Shown here piece by piece: positions 1 through 9,186 of a stretch of DNA of 64,000 nucleotides. A program made the position numbers and the translations under genes. The DNA comes from Paraburkholderia bryophila. Lineage in GTDB: Bacteria; Pseudomonadota; Gammaproteobacteria; Burkholderiales; Burkholderiaceae. The notes under the pieces are model-generated. The model was not told where the DNA came from. It did no database searches and worked only from the letters and a program-made list of their open reading frames with translations. Positions within the stretch are counted from its first letter, which is position 1. Each line of letters starts with the position of its first letter. The DNA lies in contig NZ_JACCAS010000001.1 of the NCBI RefSeq assembly GCF_013409255.1, positions 2,790,001 through 2,854,000 on the forward strand, in the 5' to 3' direction.

Positions 1-2339
1 TTCGCGACGACCTCGATTTTTTCCGTGGCGGAAAGCAACTTCAGACTCTTCTGCGCGGTGATTTCGATGTTGTCGGACTGGGCCTGAATTTCGACTTTTC
101 CCTTCGCCGCGAAGAGTTTCATGCCCGCGTTCTGCACGAACAGGCTGATCTTCTCGCTCACGCTTGCCAGCAGCGATTTGCCGGTCGCAATGTGCGTGCT
201 CTGGCCGCTGACCAGATTGACGTGCTCGTTTGCTGCGATGTGGGTCGACTTCTGCGTCGACATGGCGATGCCGGCCGGTGTAGCGAACAGCAGGATCGGT
301 TCCTTGAACGCGTTCGCGTTGCCCGTGCCGCCGCCGGCTGTGTTGCCGCCGCTGCCGCCGCCCGATACGCTGTTCTGGGTGGCGTCGGTGAATGACTTTA
401 GTGAGTCGTAGCCATCTTTGAGGCTCTCGGCCTGGTGCGTTTCGCTCGCCTGGCTCAACGACTCGATCACACTTTCCGAATTGACCAGTTGACTGTTTGC
501 GTCGCGTACGTCCAGAGGTTGGCTTGACTCGCCGGTTGTCGGATGCGTCGAAACGACCATGCCTTGTGCGGCTCTAATCGCGCCGTACGCGTCTGACTTC
601 AGATCGAAGCCGCTACCCAGGTACTCGCCGCGCGCGTTGCCCGTCTGCGCGATCAGATAGCCCAGGTGCAACTGTGCATTCGTGCTGGTGCTGTAAAGCT
701 GCACACGATTCTGACCGGTGGCGTCGTCCATCACCATCTGGTTGTAGCCGCTGCCCTGGTGCTCCTTCGACTTGTAGCCCGACAGGATGCCGTTTGAATG
801 CCAGTCCGGCTTCTTTGCGCCGTTGTAGACACGGCCGGTGACGATCGGCTTGTCGCAATCGCCATCGAGGAACGACACGATCACTTCTTCGCCGATGCGC
901 GGTACGTGGACACCGCCGTAAGCCCCACCGGCATTCGACTGCGCGACCCGCATCCAGCATGAGGCTTTTTCGTCGCCGGCATTCAGGCGATCCCAATGCA
1001 ATAGGACTTTGATGCGGTTCAGTGGGTCCGTGTACACCTCTTCATTGGCCGGACCGACGACGGTCGCGGTTTGCATGGACATTTCGGGCTTGTGATGCTC
1101 GAACGGACTGCGGAACGGGATGGTTTTGCGTTGCGCTTCGACGGCGGCCATGAAGAAGCCTTCGCTGCCGTCGCTGGATTTGACGGTTAGCGCGGCATCG
1201 GCACTATGCACGGCGCGCGCTGCGGCGATCGCGCCTTTCAGGCTGTGCGGGAAGTCCGTCGTCCCGCCTGAGACGGGCAGGTTGTTCTCGATTACCCAGT
1301 CGACCGCGATCACCGCGAACTGGCGGTCCTGTTCGCTGCTCGTGCTGTGGTCGGGGTGATCCTGCAGCTCGAACCAGCGGCCCGCGTCGATGCGGCGTAC
1401 TGCGCCCACGCCGTGGAAGCGCTTCGCACGCGACTCCCATTCCTCCATCCGCACTTTGGCGAGCTGGTCGCCGCGGTCCTGCTTGCCGTAAGTGTAGGCG
1501 CCGGTGTACTCATATACCTCGGCCTGCTGCGGCAGATCGCCCTGTGTGGCGAGCGTCGGGATCGTGGTGCCCTTGGGATTGGCCGGTGCCGACGGGGCCT
1601 TGTAGTCGAACGTGCGGGTCGTGAGCGTCGTGCTCTGTAGCGTGCGCGTGCCGCTCCATTGCACGAAGGCGTCCGTTTCGCTGTTCGTGCCCGAGCGGTA
1701 AAAGTCCACCGCTTGCGGCGATAGCGCCGGAAGGCTGCCGATGTCGTCCGTTATAACCAGCGTGTGCGATTTGCCGTCCGTGGCCTGCTCGAAATAGCCG
1801 AACAGCCCTTCGGTTTCCATCAGCCGGTGACAGAAATTCCAGTCGTCCTCGTATTGCACGCAGAATGAGCGTTGCGGCAGGGTATTTCGTAAAACAAAGC
1901 GGAATGCACCCTGCGCCTGCGGATGCATATTGAATACGTCGGTGATGATTTCATCGGCCGGTTTATCCTGCCAGATTCGTGCATCTTTTCTGAAGCGCAG
2001 GAAATGCATCCATGACACAAAACCGATCTGATAGCTGGTAAGAGCACTGTCCGAGCCCAGACGGCGTGCCGTATGGACATAACCGTGATGCGGGGCGTAC
2101 GACTGGTCGGTTTGCTGAACCCACAGCGTAACGGGCTGGGCAATCAGCTTCTTGAGTTCGATATTGTCGTTGGTGGAAACGGCGTCCAGCGTGAATTCGT
2201 AATCGCGGCCCAGACGTGAATGGCCCACCAGTCGTTGCGGCAACAGGACATTTGCGCCCAATGGCGTATCCAGTTTCAGCAGACGGTCACTTTGCAACAA
2301 ACCGCCTTTTATCGCCGTGATTATGTCTTGTGCCCCCAT
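1..2339 (-). CDS. vgrG: T6SS spike protein VgrG, copy 1 (3' end outside window)
   Basis: The minus-strand frame is open from an ATG at 2339 to base 1, so the C-terminal part lies outside the window. The translation matches the complete VgrG at 9187-12300 almost residue for residue over most of its length: the N-terminal gp27-like region, the gp5-like OB-fold segment (RIGEEVIVSFLDGDCDKP) and the start of the DUF2345 beta-helix. VgrG trimers cap the T6SS Hcp tube and carry effectors. It lies downstream of a PAAR gene (2521-2808) in the same orientation, with about 180 bp between them. About 130 bp of the upstream DNA also resembles the upstream DNA of the second copy. Bases about 790-1070 and 1-90 differ clearly from the other copy while the rest is nearly identical, a mosaic that suggests gene conversion. 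Confidence 0.93.
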   Translation of the reverse strand, partial: MGAQDIITAIKGGLLQSDRLLKLDTPLGANVLLPQRLVGHSRLGRDYEFTLDAVSTNDNIELKKLIAQPVTLWVQQTDQSYAPHHGYVHTARRLGSDSALTSYQIGFVSWMHFLRFRKDARIWQDKPADEIITDVFNMHPQAQGAFRFVLRNTLPQRSFCVQYEDDWNFCHRLMETEGLFGYFEQATDGKSHTLVITDDIGSLPALSPQAVDFYRSGTNSETDAFVQWSGTRTLQSTTLTTRTFDYKAPSAPANPKGTTIPTLATQGDLPQQAEVYEYTGAYTYGKQDRGDQLAKVRMEEWESRAKRFHGVGAVRRIDAGRWFELQDHPDHSTSSEQDRQFAVIAVDWVIENNLPVSGGTTDFPHSLKGAIAAARAVHSADAALTVKSSDGSEGFFMAAVEAQRKTIPFRSPFEHHKPEMSMQTATVVGPANEEVYTDPLNRIKVLLHWDRLNAGDEKASCWMRVAQSNAGGAYGGVHVPRIGEEVIVSFLDGDCDKPIVTGRVYNGAKKPDWHSNGILSGYKSKEHQGSGYNQMVMDDATGQNRVQLYSTSTNAQLHLGYLIAQTGNARGEYLGSGFDLKSDAYGAIRAAQGMVVSTHPTTGESSQPLDVRDANSQLVNSESVIESLSQASETHQAESLKDGYDSLKSFTDATQNSVSGGGSGGNTAGGGTGNANAFKEPILLFATPAGIAMSTQKSTHIAANEHVNLVSGQSTHIATGKSLLASVSEKISLFVQNAGMKLFAAKGKVEIQAQSDNIEITAQKSLKLLSATEKIEVVA

Positions 2340-2470
2340 ACCGCCTCTGATTTATGCTGAATGCGCCCCTGCGCTGTCGCGCAATAATACAAACAATCAG
2401 ACGTTTACGGCAATCGATTCAATAGAAATAAATGTTAAATCGGAATTTATTTCGGGTGTTGTCGGGCAAT
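1..2470. repeat. long direct repeat (vgrG repeat, left copy)
   Basis: Bases about 91-790 and 1085-2339 match 10052-10751 and 11046-12300 with very few differences and no change in spacing (offset 9961). Bases about 790-1070 and 1-90 are clearly less similar. Weaker similarity continues about 130 bp upstream of both start codons. The right copy is listed separately. Confidence 0.9.
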
Positions 2471-2520
2471 TTTGAAATCGGTAAAAACGGCGGTTTGGGC
2501 CTTTCTTGGTTTATCGAGCA

Positions 2521-2808
2521 TTACGCTTCCGTAGACATCATCTGTTGCGACGCTACTAACCGGGGCGGCGGATGGCAACCGCAAATACAAAGATCGTCAT
2601 TCAATGCGGCGTGCCTTCCGTCCGGCGCCGTCATTACCTGGCGCGGGCCATCACACTGAATTTTTCCCGTTGTATTGCATGCCGGACATGCGACGGGATC
2701 CCCTTCGTGGGCGACGTCTTTATCGCTCAATTGAATAGACGTCGGTGCGGCCTGAACGGTGCCGTTAGCTGTCGTCTTGTCGCCGTTCAGAATTAGATAT
2801 CGTTTCAT
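2521..2808 (-). CDS. small PAAR-type spike-tip protein
   Basis: This 95-residue protein is rich in Cys in its second half (ACPACNTTGKI, then DLCICGCHPPP). This pattern occurs in the short PAAR-domain proteins that sharpen the VgrG tip and join effectors to it. It follows the putative immunity gene after 27 bp and precedes vgrG copy 1. The Rhs protein upstream has no PAAR motif that I can see in its own N-terminus, so this separate PAAR protein may supply the tip for that Rhs. The family call rests on the GDPVACPAC and SQ-ending motifs and on context; I could not run a profile search. Confidence 0.75.
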   Translation of the reverse strand: MKRYLILNGDKTTANGTVQAAPTSIQLSDKDVAHEGDPVACPACNTTGKIQCDGPRQVMTAPDGRHAALNDDLCICGCHPPPRLVASQQMMSTEA

Positions 2809-2835
2809 GAAGTGTCTCGGGTTTGAGGAAGTCGT

Positions 2836-3540
2836 TCAGACTTCGACGCCATTGCGGGTTAGAAGGTCGTGCAAACACACCGAGCAAACGGTTGTGGACT
2901 TCGCCATCAAAGTTTCTCGGAACTGCGCGTCGTCTAGTCGGAGCGTTGAAGACGTCAGATCGAGTTCCGGACCCAACACGTTGTGCAAAAAATCGGCGTC
3001 AAACCAGAACACGCTTTCACGCTTGCTGGACGCGAGGACGGTTTTGATCAATCGACTGCTCGGCCCCTCTTCTCGCGAATCGATTGCTCTCGATATCTGC
3101 GGAGATGTTGTCTTCTTAAACACAACCCCGTGTATAGGGCAGACGACATCTCTTTCCGTCACATTGGCGTCTTTGGCGACCAGCGCGGTGTCGAATGCGC
3201 CTTCCAGTGACGTAGGTGTGGCCGGTTCTTCACCGGAGCGCACCAATAATTCGTCCATGCAACGCGCGCACACGTGAACCAACGACCTCTCGATTGCAGC
3301 GATGGTCGGGAAGTCTTTTAGATGTGCAATTTTTCCGACGTAGGTGATCAGATGCGCATGGTCGACAAGTTCGCTGCGATCCATCCATATCTCTCTGCTT
3401 CTCTTCGGTCGATCAAATGACACCCTGACCAGTTGGCCAGCCTCAAACTGGCCCCTCGCGTTGATGCGGGCACCAATATTCGGCGAGGCCAAAGCATTTT
3501 CCTGCAGACCATGGCGCGGGCAAAGTACGCGGGACATCAT
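2836..3540 (-). CDS. Cys-rich two-repeat protein, putative Rhs immunity protein
   Basis: The 234-residue protein starts 22 bp after the Rhs stop codon, the usual place for the immunity gene of a polymorphic toxin. It has no signal peptide, so it should be cytoplasmic. The sequence looks like two copies of one domain. The first half has CPRHG near its N-terminus and CARCMDELL near residue 92; the second has CPIHG and ends with CSVCLHDLL. Each half therefore offers a C-x2-H plus C-x2-C set, which could bind one zinc ion. The start could equally be the second Met. I do not recognise a named family; immunity is inferred from position. Confidence 0.7.
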   Translation of the reverse strand: MMSRVLCPRHGLQENALASPNIGARINARGQFEAGQLVRVSFDRPKRSREIWMDRSELVDHAHLITYVGKIAHLKDFPTIAAIERSLVHVCARCMDELLVRSGEEPATPTSLEGAFDTALVAKDANVTERDVVCPIHGVVFKKTTSPQISRAIDSREEGPSSRLIKTVLASSKRESVFWFDADFLHNVLGPELDLTSSTLRLDDAQFRETLMAKSTTVCSVCLHDLLTRNGVEV

Positions 3541-3562
3541 TTCTGGATACCTCGACGAGAAT

Positions 3563-6500
3563 CTATCGTGCGCGCGGGCCCAGACCCGCTTTAGTCAGGA
3601 ACGCCCAAGCTCGATGACCCGTGGACGGTGCCTGTACGCCACCAGCGTTGAGCACGTCCGTGACATGGGTCATACAACTGTTGTTGGCAACATCATAAGC
3701 GCCATCACCTTCCTCGTCCCTGATCTTGCCGCGCTGAAACTTCTGCGCAGCATCGACGTCGGGCATGTCAAATGTGGCGGTGTTAGCCGGTTGTCGATTG
3801 TCCAGCGCACTCACCTTGCTAATTCCGGTTTGAGTGTAGTCGGGCGTCACTTCCTGTTCAGTATGCAGACTACCCGTTCCGGAGACTGTTTTGACGCTAT
3901 AGTGCCCGGTCGCTTCATCAGTTTTATACCAGTAGATCGTGCACTTTCCGCGGGCCAACCCCAATGGGTCGACATATAGAATCGGGTTCGGCGCATATTG
4001 ATAGACATTCAAGCCACCCAGCAATCCGATCGGATCCTGGCTGAGAAACCGGCCATGCTGAGCATCGTAGTACCGGAAGCGGTTATACGCGTAACCCGTC
4101 TCCTCATCCCACTGCTGCCCCTGAAACCGGATTGGGTTATGAGGCGCAAGCTTTGCGGTCTGCGAAACGCGCGCATTGACTTCGCGGGCCTCCCCCCACA
4201 CTTTGTACTTCGCATCCCATACCACGTCGCCTGACTCATCGGTCAACAGTTGCGGCGTGCCGATCTGATCGCAGTGGTAATAGAAAACGTGAACGGGCAA
4301 CGTCGCGACAGGGGATCGTTGCAGCGGATCGTCCTCCGGAGCGTACCTGTCCGTTTGCGTCCATTGCGGGGTCGGTATGCCCAGGACTGCGGCCGCAGCA
4401 TATTGCGCAATCGGAACCGGCGAGCCTTTTTCATACAGGAAATGGGTACTGGACTCAGCCGTCGTTTCGAAAGCAAGCGAGTCACCGTCCCAACCGAAAA
4501 CCGTGCGAACGCCGTCTACGTCCTTGCCGATTCGCCGTCCAAGCGCATCATAGAAATAGCGCGCGCGGTGTTGACGCGTCGTTTCGTCGACGGTCGCGGT
4601 CTCGAGCCGGTTGAATGCGTCCCAGGTATAGTGCTGCGTGCCGTTCGGCGACTGCTTCGCAAGCATATTGCCGCGCGCGTCGTACTCAAAACGAGTTCCG
4701 GCGTATTCCTTGAGCAAATTTCCCAGCACGAGTGGCACCTGCCCAGACAGCGTGTTGAGTCGCGGCATGCCGCCCGCACGCACATGCTCCGAGCTACCGG
4801 TATCGATAAAATTGCTCGCCGGGTCAAAAGCAAACCGTTCATGCTCGAGCGGACCGATGGCTTGAATCAGTCGCCCGACCGGGTCGTACTGATAGGTGGT
4901 GATGCCCTGTCTGCTGTCTTCAACCTGCAGGAGTTGTCCGCTAACATCGTATCGGTAGCTTCGCGCGGCCAGCGCGGCCGGCGCCCCTGTCCGCTTCAAC
5001 GACTGCGCGGTAATGCGTCCTGCGTGGTTGTACTCCGTCAGTTGGCCAATTCGATTCGATAGCGTCCGTGCGGTCTCGCGGTGCAAATCGTCTCGCTCGA
5101 ACTGGATCAGGTCACGGCCGTCGAGCATCATCCCGTGCACGTGGCCGGATCCGTATGTCAGCCAATCCACCACGTGACCATCAGGGCGCACTGTCCTGAC
5201 GCGCGTGCCAAGTTCATCGTATTCGTGCCGCCATACGTAGCTGCGCTGTTCGCCGAACAGTCCATACGCGTGATGCTCGCGCACCAGATTCCCGACTGGA
5301 TCGAAGAACAGTTGCACACGGCTATGGCCGTTCCGTGCATCGATCAGACGGCCGCTGCTGTCATAGGCAAGACGTTCTTCCACGCCATCGGTTGTGCGGG
5401 ACAGGAGTCTGCCGCTCCTGTCGTATGCCACTTGTGCGACCGTGCCTGCTTCGTCGATGGAATGGAGCTTCCCGTCCATCGGATCGTAGTCATAGCGCGT
5501 GACTTTGCCGTCGAAGCCCACCGTTTCGGTCAACCGGCCCAACGCGTCACGACCAAACCGAAAGGTCGCGTGGTTGGGGTCGGTAAGCGCAATCAGCCGC
5601 CCTACCAGATCGTGCCTATACGTAACGGTGCGTTCCGCCGCGTCGCCGCGATGTGCAATTCGGCCCGCCGCATCGTAGGAAAAGCGCGTCGTGCGATCGA
5701 GTGTGTCCGTATGCGTGAGGAGACGGCCTTCGGCATCGTAAGAAAATTTTTCGATTCCCGCAGGTGTCTGCACAGCGGACAAGTGGCCGTTGTCACCATA
5801 TCGATATGTCGTCGTCCGACCCATCGCATCTTTACTTTCAAGCAGACGCCCATCGGCGTCATAGCGCCAATTCGTCGTCTTGCCTGAACAGTCGGTGTAG
5901 CTCTCGAGTTGTCCGTCTGCGTTATAGGCGAGAACCTTCGAGCCACCCTTCGCATCGGTGATTGTCTCGGCTAAGCCTTGCTTGTTGTAGCTATACGCTG
6001 TCTTGTGACCCAACGGGTCGATCTGCGCGGTGACGTGACCCGCATCATCATACTCACGCTGCCAACGATGACCATGCGCGTCGATAATCGACGTGACCTG
6101 ATCCTTCGCGTCATATTCCATGTGTACGACGCTGCCGTCCGCTCGCCGCTGCTCGAGGGGATTGCCGCGGTCGTCATAAGTGAATTGATCGACACCGCCG
6201 TCAGGGTAAGTGTGCTGCGTCAGGTTATGGCTGGTATCGCGGTAAAACCATTCTTCTCCGTTGTCAGGATGAATGATCCGATACGTGTAGCCGTCGATGT
6301 CGAAGTAGTGACGGGAGACATGGCCAAGTGCATCGGTGACGGATACCAGACGGATATCCGGATGCCAGGCAAGGCGGATTTCATCACTGCCGTCATCGGC
6401 GTATTCGCGGACACATTTCGCCTTTGGCTCGACACCGCTCCACTCGAGATTGATGCCGCGGCCGGTTCGGTCGGTATAACGCGTGACGAGGTGATGCTTA

Positions 6501-8218
6501 TACGCATACTCGCGACGGTTGCCATGGCGATCCGTGGCGGCGACAAGATCGCCACGCTCATCGTACGCGTAGAGCGCGAGCGTACCGACGTGTTCGCCTT
6601 CAATGTCGAAATGATTCGCTTCTATCAGCCGCCCAAGCGCATCGTGCGAAAAGGCCACAATCGCCTGCTCCGAAATCACGCGCGCGAGCCGGTGTTCGGC
6701 GTCGTAGTCGAGCGTAATCTGGCCGCCCGAACGACGTTTAACGAACGCCAGCCGGAACGCGTTGCCACGTTTTTCATACGCTTCAAGCACCTCATGGCCG
6801 CGGGTGAGTGTCAGCCATTGCTCGTCGAGTCGCGCGAGCGTGATATTTTCGTTCAGGTCCTCGTGCGTGGCACCCGCAGCCAGCAAAGGATAGTCGAGAC
6901 TGCGCCCGGTCGGATCGTGATAAACCAGCTTCGCGTCGTGAATATCAATGCGAGTGGTATACGGAGTAATCCAGCGCGCGCCGAGTTCGCTCGCGTCGTA
7001 TGCATCGAGAAAGGAACGGTAGGTTCGGCGCCAGACGATCGGCACTGCACCGGGCAAAATAAAATCGTCGTGATCGATACGCTCGTCGCCGAGCGCATAA
7101 CCCACGGAGTGTTTGCCGTTACTAACTTTCGGGCAATTCTTGCAATCGTTCGGGCCCGGATGCTGTGCGTTTGCCTGAGTGCCAACCGTCTCCAACTGAC
7201 CATCGGCCCGTCGACGCTCCGCGCTCGACTTGCCGGCTTCCTTGATGCCCACCGTCTGCGCGTTCCGATGTTTCTGCTTGGCTCGCCATGCAACGACGGA
7301 CTGGCTCAGCGCGTTCAGCAACCACATCAAGCCACCGACATCCGAACTGTTCAGCCCTTTGATTTTCTGCGTGACGAACGGAGTCGCGTGGCGTGCATCC
7401 ACTGCCATCTGCTGCAGCCGTCCTTTCGTTGACGGCGAGACTTCGTTGGCTACGCGAGTCGCCAGATTGGCCGCGTCCTTGACGAAAACTTTCGTGCCGT
7501 CCTTCAGGTAAGACCAGATGCTGTCGGCGACTTTACCTGCGTCGTGAGCAGCGAATCCGGCACTGGCTTGCTGCATATGCAGATCTGCAGCATGGAGATT
7601 GCCCGTAGTATCGAACAGGCGACCCGATGCCGCGCCTTCGAAAATTTGAGCCAACCCTTCCAGCAGTTGGCGCGCGTGATCGGCACACGCATCCAGCAAT
7701 TCGGCGAGCTTGGCCTGCACTTCCTTGACGAACGCGTCGATCTCGCCGGCGAACTTGGTACTAAGATGCGCGACGAGAACGGAGATGATCGCGTCCGAGA
7801 TCATCTGGCCGCCGGCTTCCGCTATCGACCTGCCGCTCTTCATCAATTCCTCACGAGCGAGCTTGAGCATCGGGCGGGCGCCCATGCGGAATTCGCCCAT
7901 GACCGGCGGCAGCGGAATCACGCCGATCAGATCGATACCCAGGTTCAGGTAGTCGAAGAGGTCTCGTGCTTCTACCTCGATCAGCCGCTTGATATCCATC
8001 ACGACGTCGATCGCCGAGAGGATGTTCGACACGACGGGGACCGCGTTCGCCAGTTGCTCGACACGGTCGAGCGTGATGTAGCCATCACTGACGCTTTTCA
8101 GCCATGCGTCGAACTGCTCGAGCGCAGATCCCGCATCCTCTTTGACGATGGTGACAAGCGGCGCGATAGCCACTTCGGTTTTGACGACGGCGGTAGTCGG
8201 GGCGGAGGCTGCGCTCAT
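3563..8218 (-). CDS. rhs: Rhs-family T6SS effector with C-terminal toxin tip
   Basis: This 1551-residue Rhs protein has four parts. Residues 1 to about 365 form a largely helical N-terminal region with a hydrophobic stretch (LIGVIPLPPVM). From about 370 comes a DUF6531-type segment starting VGYALGDERIDHDDFILPG. Residues about 470-1330 hold many YD repeats that build the Rhs cocoon. The conserved core follows and ends with DPIGLLGGLNVYQYAPNP and VDPLGLA at about 1422. The last 129 residues are the variable toxin. They contain GHYSVKT (His about 1439) and NNSCMTHVTDVLNAGG (Cys about 1515), the His-before-Cys order of circularly permuted papain-like or NlpC/P60-type hydrolases; that activity is inferred. 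The Cys-rich gene after it is the likely immunity partner. The gene lies 18 bp after a secreted-protein gene in the vgrG operon. Confidence 0.95.
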   Translation of the reverse strand: MSAASAPTTAVVKTEVAIAPLVTIVKEDAGSALEQFDAWLKSVSDGYITLDRVEQLANAVPVVSNILSAIDVVMDIKRLIEVEARDLFDYLNLGIDLIGVIPLPPVMGEFRMGARPMLKLAREELMKSGRSIAEAGGQMISDAIISVLVAHLSTKFAGEIDAFVKEVQAKLAELLDACADHARQLLEGLAQIFEGAASGRLFDTTGNLHAADLHMQQASAGFAAHDAGKVADSIWSYLKDGTKVFVKDAANLATRVANEVSPSTKGRLQQMAVDARHATPFVTQKIKGLNSSDVGGLMWLLNALSQSVVAWRAKQKHRNAQTVGIKEAGKSSAERRRADGQLETVGTQANAQHPGPNDCKNCPKVSNGKHSVGYALGDERIDHDDFILPGAVPIVWRRTYRSFLDAYDASELGARWITPYTTRIDIHDAKLVYHDPTGRSLDYPLLAAGATHEDLNENITLARLDEQWLTLTRGHEVLEAYEKRGNAFRLAFVKRRSGGQITLDYDAEHRLARVISEQAIVAFSHDALGRLIEANHFDIEGEHVGTLALYAYDERGDLVAATDRHGNRREYAYKHHLVTRYTDRTGRGINLEWSGVEPKAKCVREYADDGSDEIRLAWHPDIRLVSVTDALGHVSRHYFDIDGYTYRIIHPDNGEEWFYRDTSHNLTQHTYPDGGVDQFTYDDRGNPLEQRRADGSVVHMEYDAKDQVTSIIDAHGHRWQREYDDAGHVTAQIDPLGHKTAYSYNKQGLAETITDAKGGSKVLAYNADGQLESYTDCSGKTTNWRYDADGRLLESKDAMGRTTTYRYGDNGHLSAVQTPAGIEKFSYDAEGRLLTHTDTLDRTTRFSYDAAGRIAHRGDAAERTVTYRHDLVGRLIALTDPNHATFRFGRDALGRLTETVGFDGKVTRYDYDPMDGKLHSIDEAGTVAQVAYDRSGRLLSRTTDGVEERLAYDSSGRLIDARNGHSRVQLFFDPVGNLVREHHAYGLFGEQRSYVWRHEYDELGTRVRTVRPDGHVVDWLTYGSGHVHGMMLDGRDLIQFERDDLHRETARTLSNRIGQLTEYNHAGRITAQSLKRTGAPAALAARSYRYDVSGQLLQVEDSRQGITTYQYDPVGRLIQAIGPLEHERFAFDPASNFIDTGSSEHVRAGGMPRLNTLSGQVPLVLGNLLKEYAGTRFEYDARGNMLAKQSPNGTQHYTWDAFNRLETATVDETTRQHRARYFYDALGRRIGKDVDGVRTVFGWDGDSLAFETTAESSTHFLYEKGSPVPIAQYAAAAVLGIPTPQWTQTDRYAPEDDPLQRSPVATLPVHVFYYHCDQIGTPQLLTDESGDVVWDAKYKVWGEAREVNARVSQTAKLAPHNPIRFQGQQWDEETGYAYNRFRYYDAQHGRFLSQDPIGLLGGLNVYQYAPNPILYVDPLGLARGKCTIYWYKTDEATGHYSVKTVSGTGSLHTEQEVTPDYTQTGISKVSALDNRQPANTATFDMPDVDAAQKFQRGKIRDEEGDGAYDVANNSCMTHVTDVLNAGGVQAPSTGHRAWAFLTKAGLGPRAR

Positions 8219-8236
8219 ACTGATCGGATCGATGGT

Positions 8237-8770
8237 CTAGTTGTTGGAGAAAAGCTGGTTGTATCCGCATCCAAGCAGAAGCCAGCCTGGACTTTCGTCC
8301 TGATCGACGAGCAATCTGATTTCTTTCTTGCCCACCACCTTGCGATAGTCGACGCCGTGCCAGTGCAGCTTTTCTCGCATCGCCACCGTGCCGCTGTCCT
8401 CATGCATGTCGCCGATGCGAGCCGCCCATTGCTTTGCCGCGTCGATTTCCTGGCCCACCGGTGCAGGAATGGCGAGCAGCATCTCATGTGGCGAAACGAG
8501 CGAAACGACATTCGACGACGTGCCCCACGCGGTAATCGGCTTGCTGGTTTGCCATGCGAGGTCTACGCCCTTGGGCCGCGGGGGGAGATTCACGAAATCC
8601 GGTATGCCGTTGTTATCCACCCGATCGATAAAACGCTGGATTTGCCGTGCGTCGAGTTTGCACTCGACGAAGCCCGCGATCGTCTTCATGTCGGCGACCG
8701 ACTGGGCGTGCGCAAGCGGCGTCATGGCGACGCAGCAGGCTGCGATCGACAGAGTCAGAAAGTGTTTCAT
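8237..8770 (-). CDS. secreted hypothetical protein in the vgrG-rhs operon
   Basis: The 177-residue product begins MKHFLTLSIAACCVAMTPLAHA, a clear Sec signal peptide with an AHA cleavage site, so it should be periplasmic. I start it at the ATG at 8770 because this gives a complete signal peptide; the frame stays open further upstream. It sits between an OB-fold-like secreted protein (7 bp upstream) and rhs (18 bp downstream). I do not recognise the family. Its position inside a T6SS effector operon and its periplasmic location make an immunity or accessory role possible, but nothing in the sequence proves either. Confidence 0.75.
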   Translation of the reverse strand: MKHFLTLSIAACCVAMTPLAHAQSVADMKTIAGFVECKLDARQIQRFIDRVDNNGIPDFVNLPPRPKGVDLAWQTSKPITAWGTSSNVVSLVSPHEMLLAIPAPVGQEIDAAKQWAARIGDMHEDSGTVAMREKLHWHGVDYRKVVGKKEIRLLVDQDESPGWLLLGCGYNQLFSNN

Positions 8771-8777
8771 TGGTGGC

Positions 8778-9143
8778 TTACCTGAATTTGCAGTCGGTCG
8801 CGGCGGGATAAGTCGTCGAGTACGCGCCAAAGCAATGCAGCGTCACTTTCTGGCCGATCCGAGGGCGAACCTTGTCGGCGCTCGCTTTATCGGCGAAGCT
8901 CACCCGCACTGCCGTGTCGGGATCGTCGCCGAGCTTACCGACGACGTCGTCATCCGTGATGCCGGACTCCAGCGAGAGAAGCTTGCCTGTCAGCGCGAGC
9001 TGCTTATCGGTAAACTTCGAGGCCGCGTCCGAGTCGCTGTCGTACTGCGAAGCCATCGCGGCCGCCGTGATTTTCAGTTCGGCCGCACCGAATGCCGTCG
9101 AGGCGGTGGCGAAGGCGAGCGCCAGAAAGATCGTTTTCTTCAT
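8778..9143 (-). CDS. secreted OB-fold-like small protein
   Basis: The 121-residue product starts MKKTIFLALAFATASTAFGA, a Sec signal peptide cleaved near AFGA. The mature part (ALTGKLLSLESGI, VRVSFADK, GQKVTLHCFGAYS) resembles the tRNA_anti-like/OB-fold periplasmic proteins in which a strand-rich core follows a short helix; a conserved-looking Cys pair (HCFGAYS and TDCKF) lies at the C-terminus. The start at 9143 was chosen for the signal peptide; a longer frame begins inside vgrG. It is 43 bp downstream of vgrG copy 2. Its role in T6SS is unknown. Confidence 0.72.
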   Translation of the reverse strand: MKKTIFLALAFATASTAFGAAELKITAAAMASQYDSDSDAASKFTDKQLALTGKLLSLESGITDDDVVGKLGDDPDTAVRVSFADKASADKVRPRIGQKVTLHCFGAYSTTYPAATDCKFR

Positions 9144-9186
9144 GTTAAGTGCGAGTGAGGATGGGTGGATGTCGATCGGCGCGGCA

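Noticed and set aside
1..2339. vgrG copy 1 as a pseudogene
   Set aside because: The frame is open throughout the visible part and aligned with copy 2 without insertions or deletions; only the window edge cuts it.
5978..7432. 484-codon plus-strand frame opposite rhs
   Set aside because: It is an antisense shadow of the YD repeats in high-GC DNA; the peptide has no domain and no start signals.
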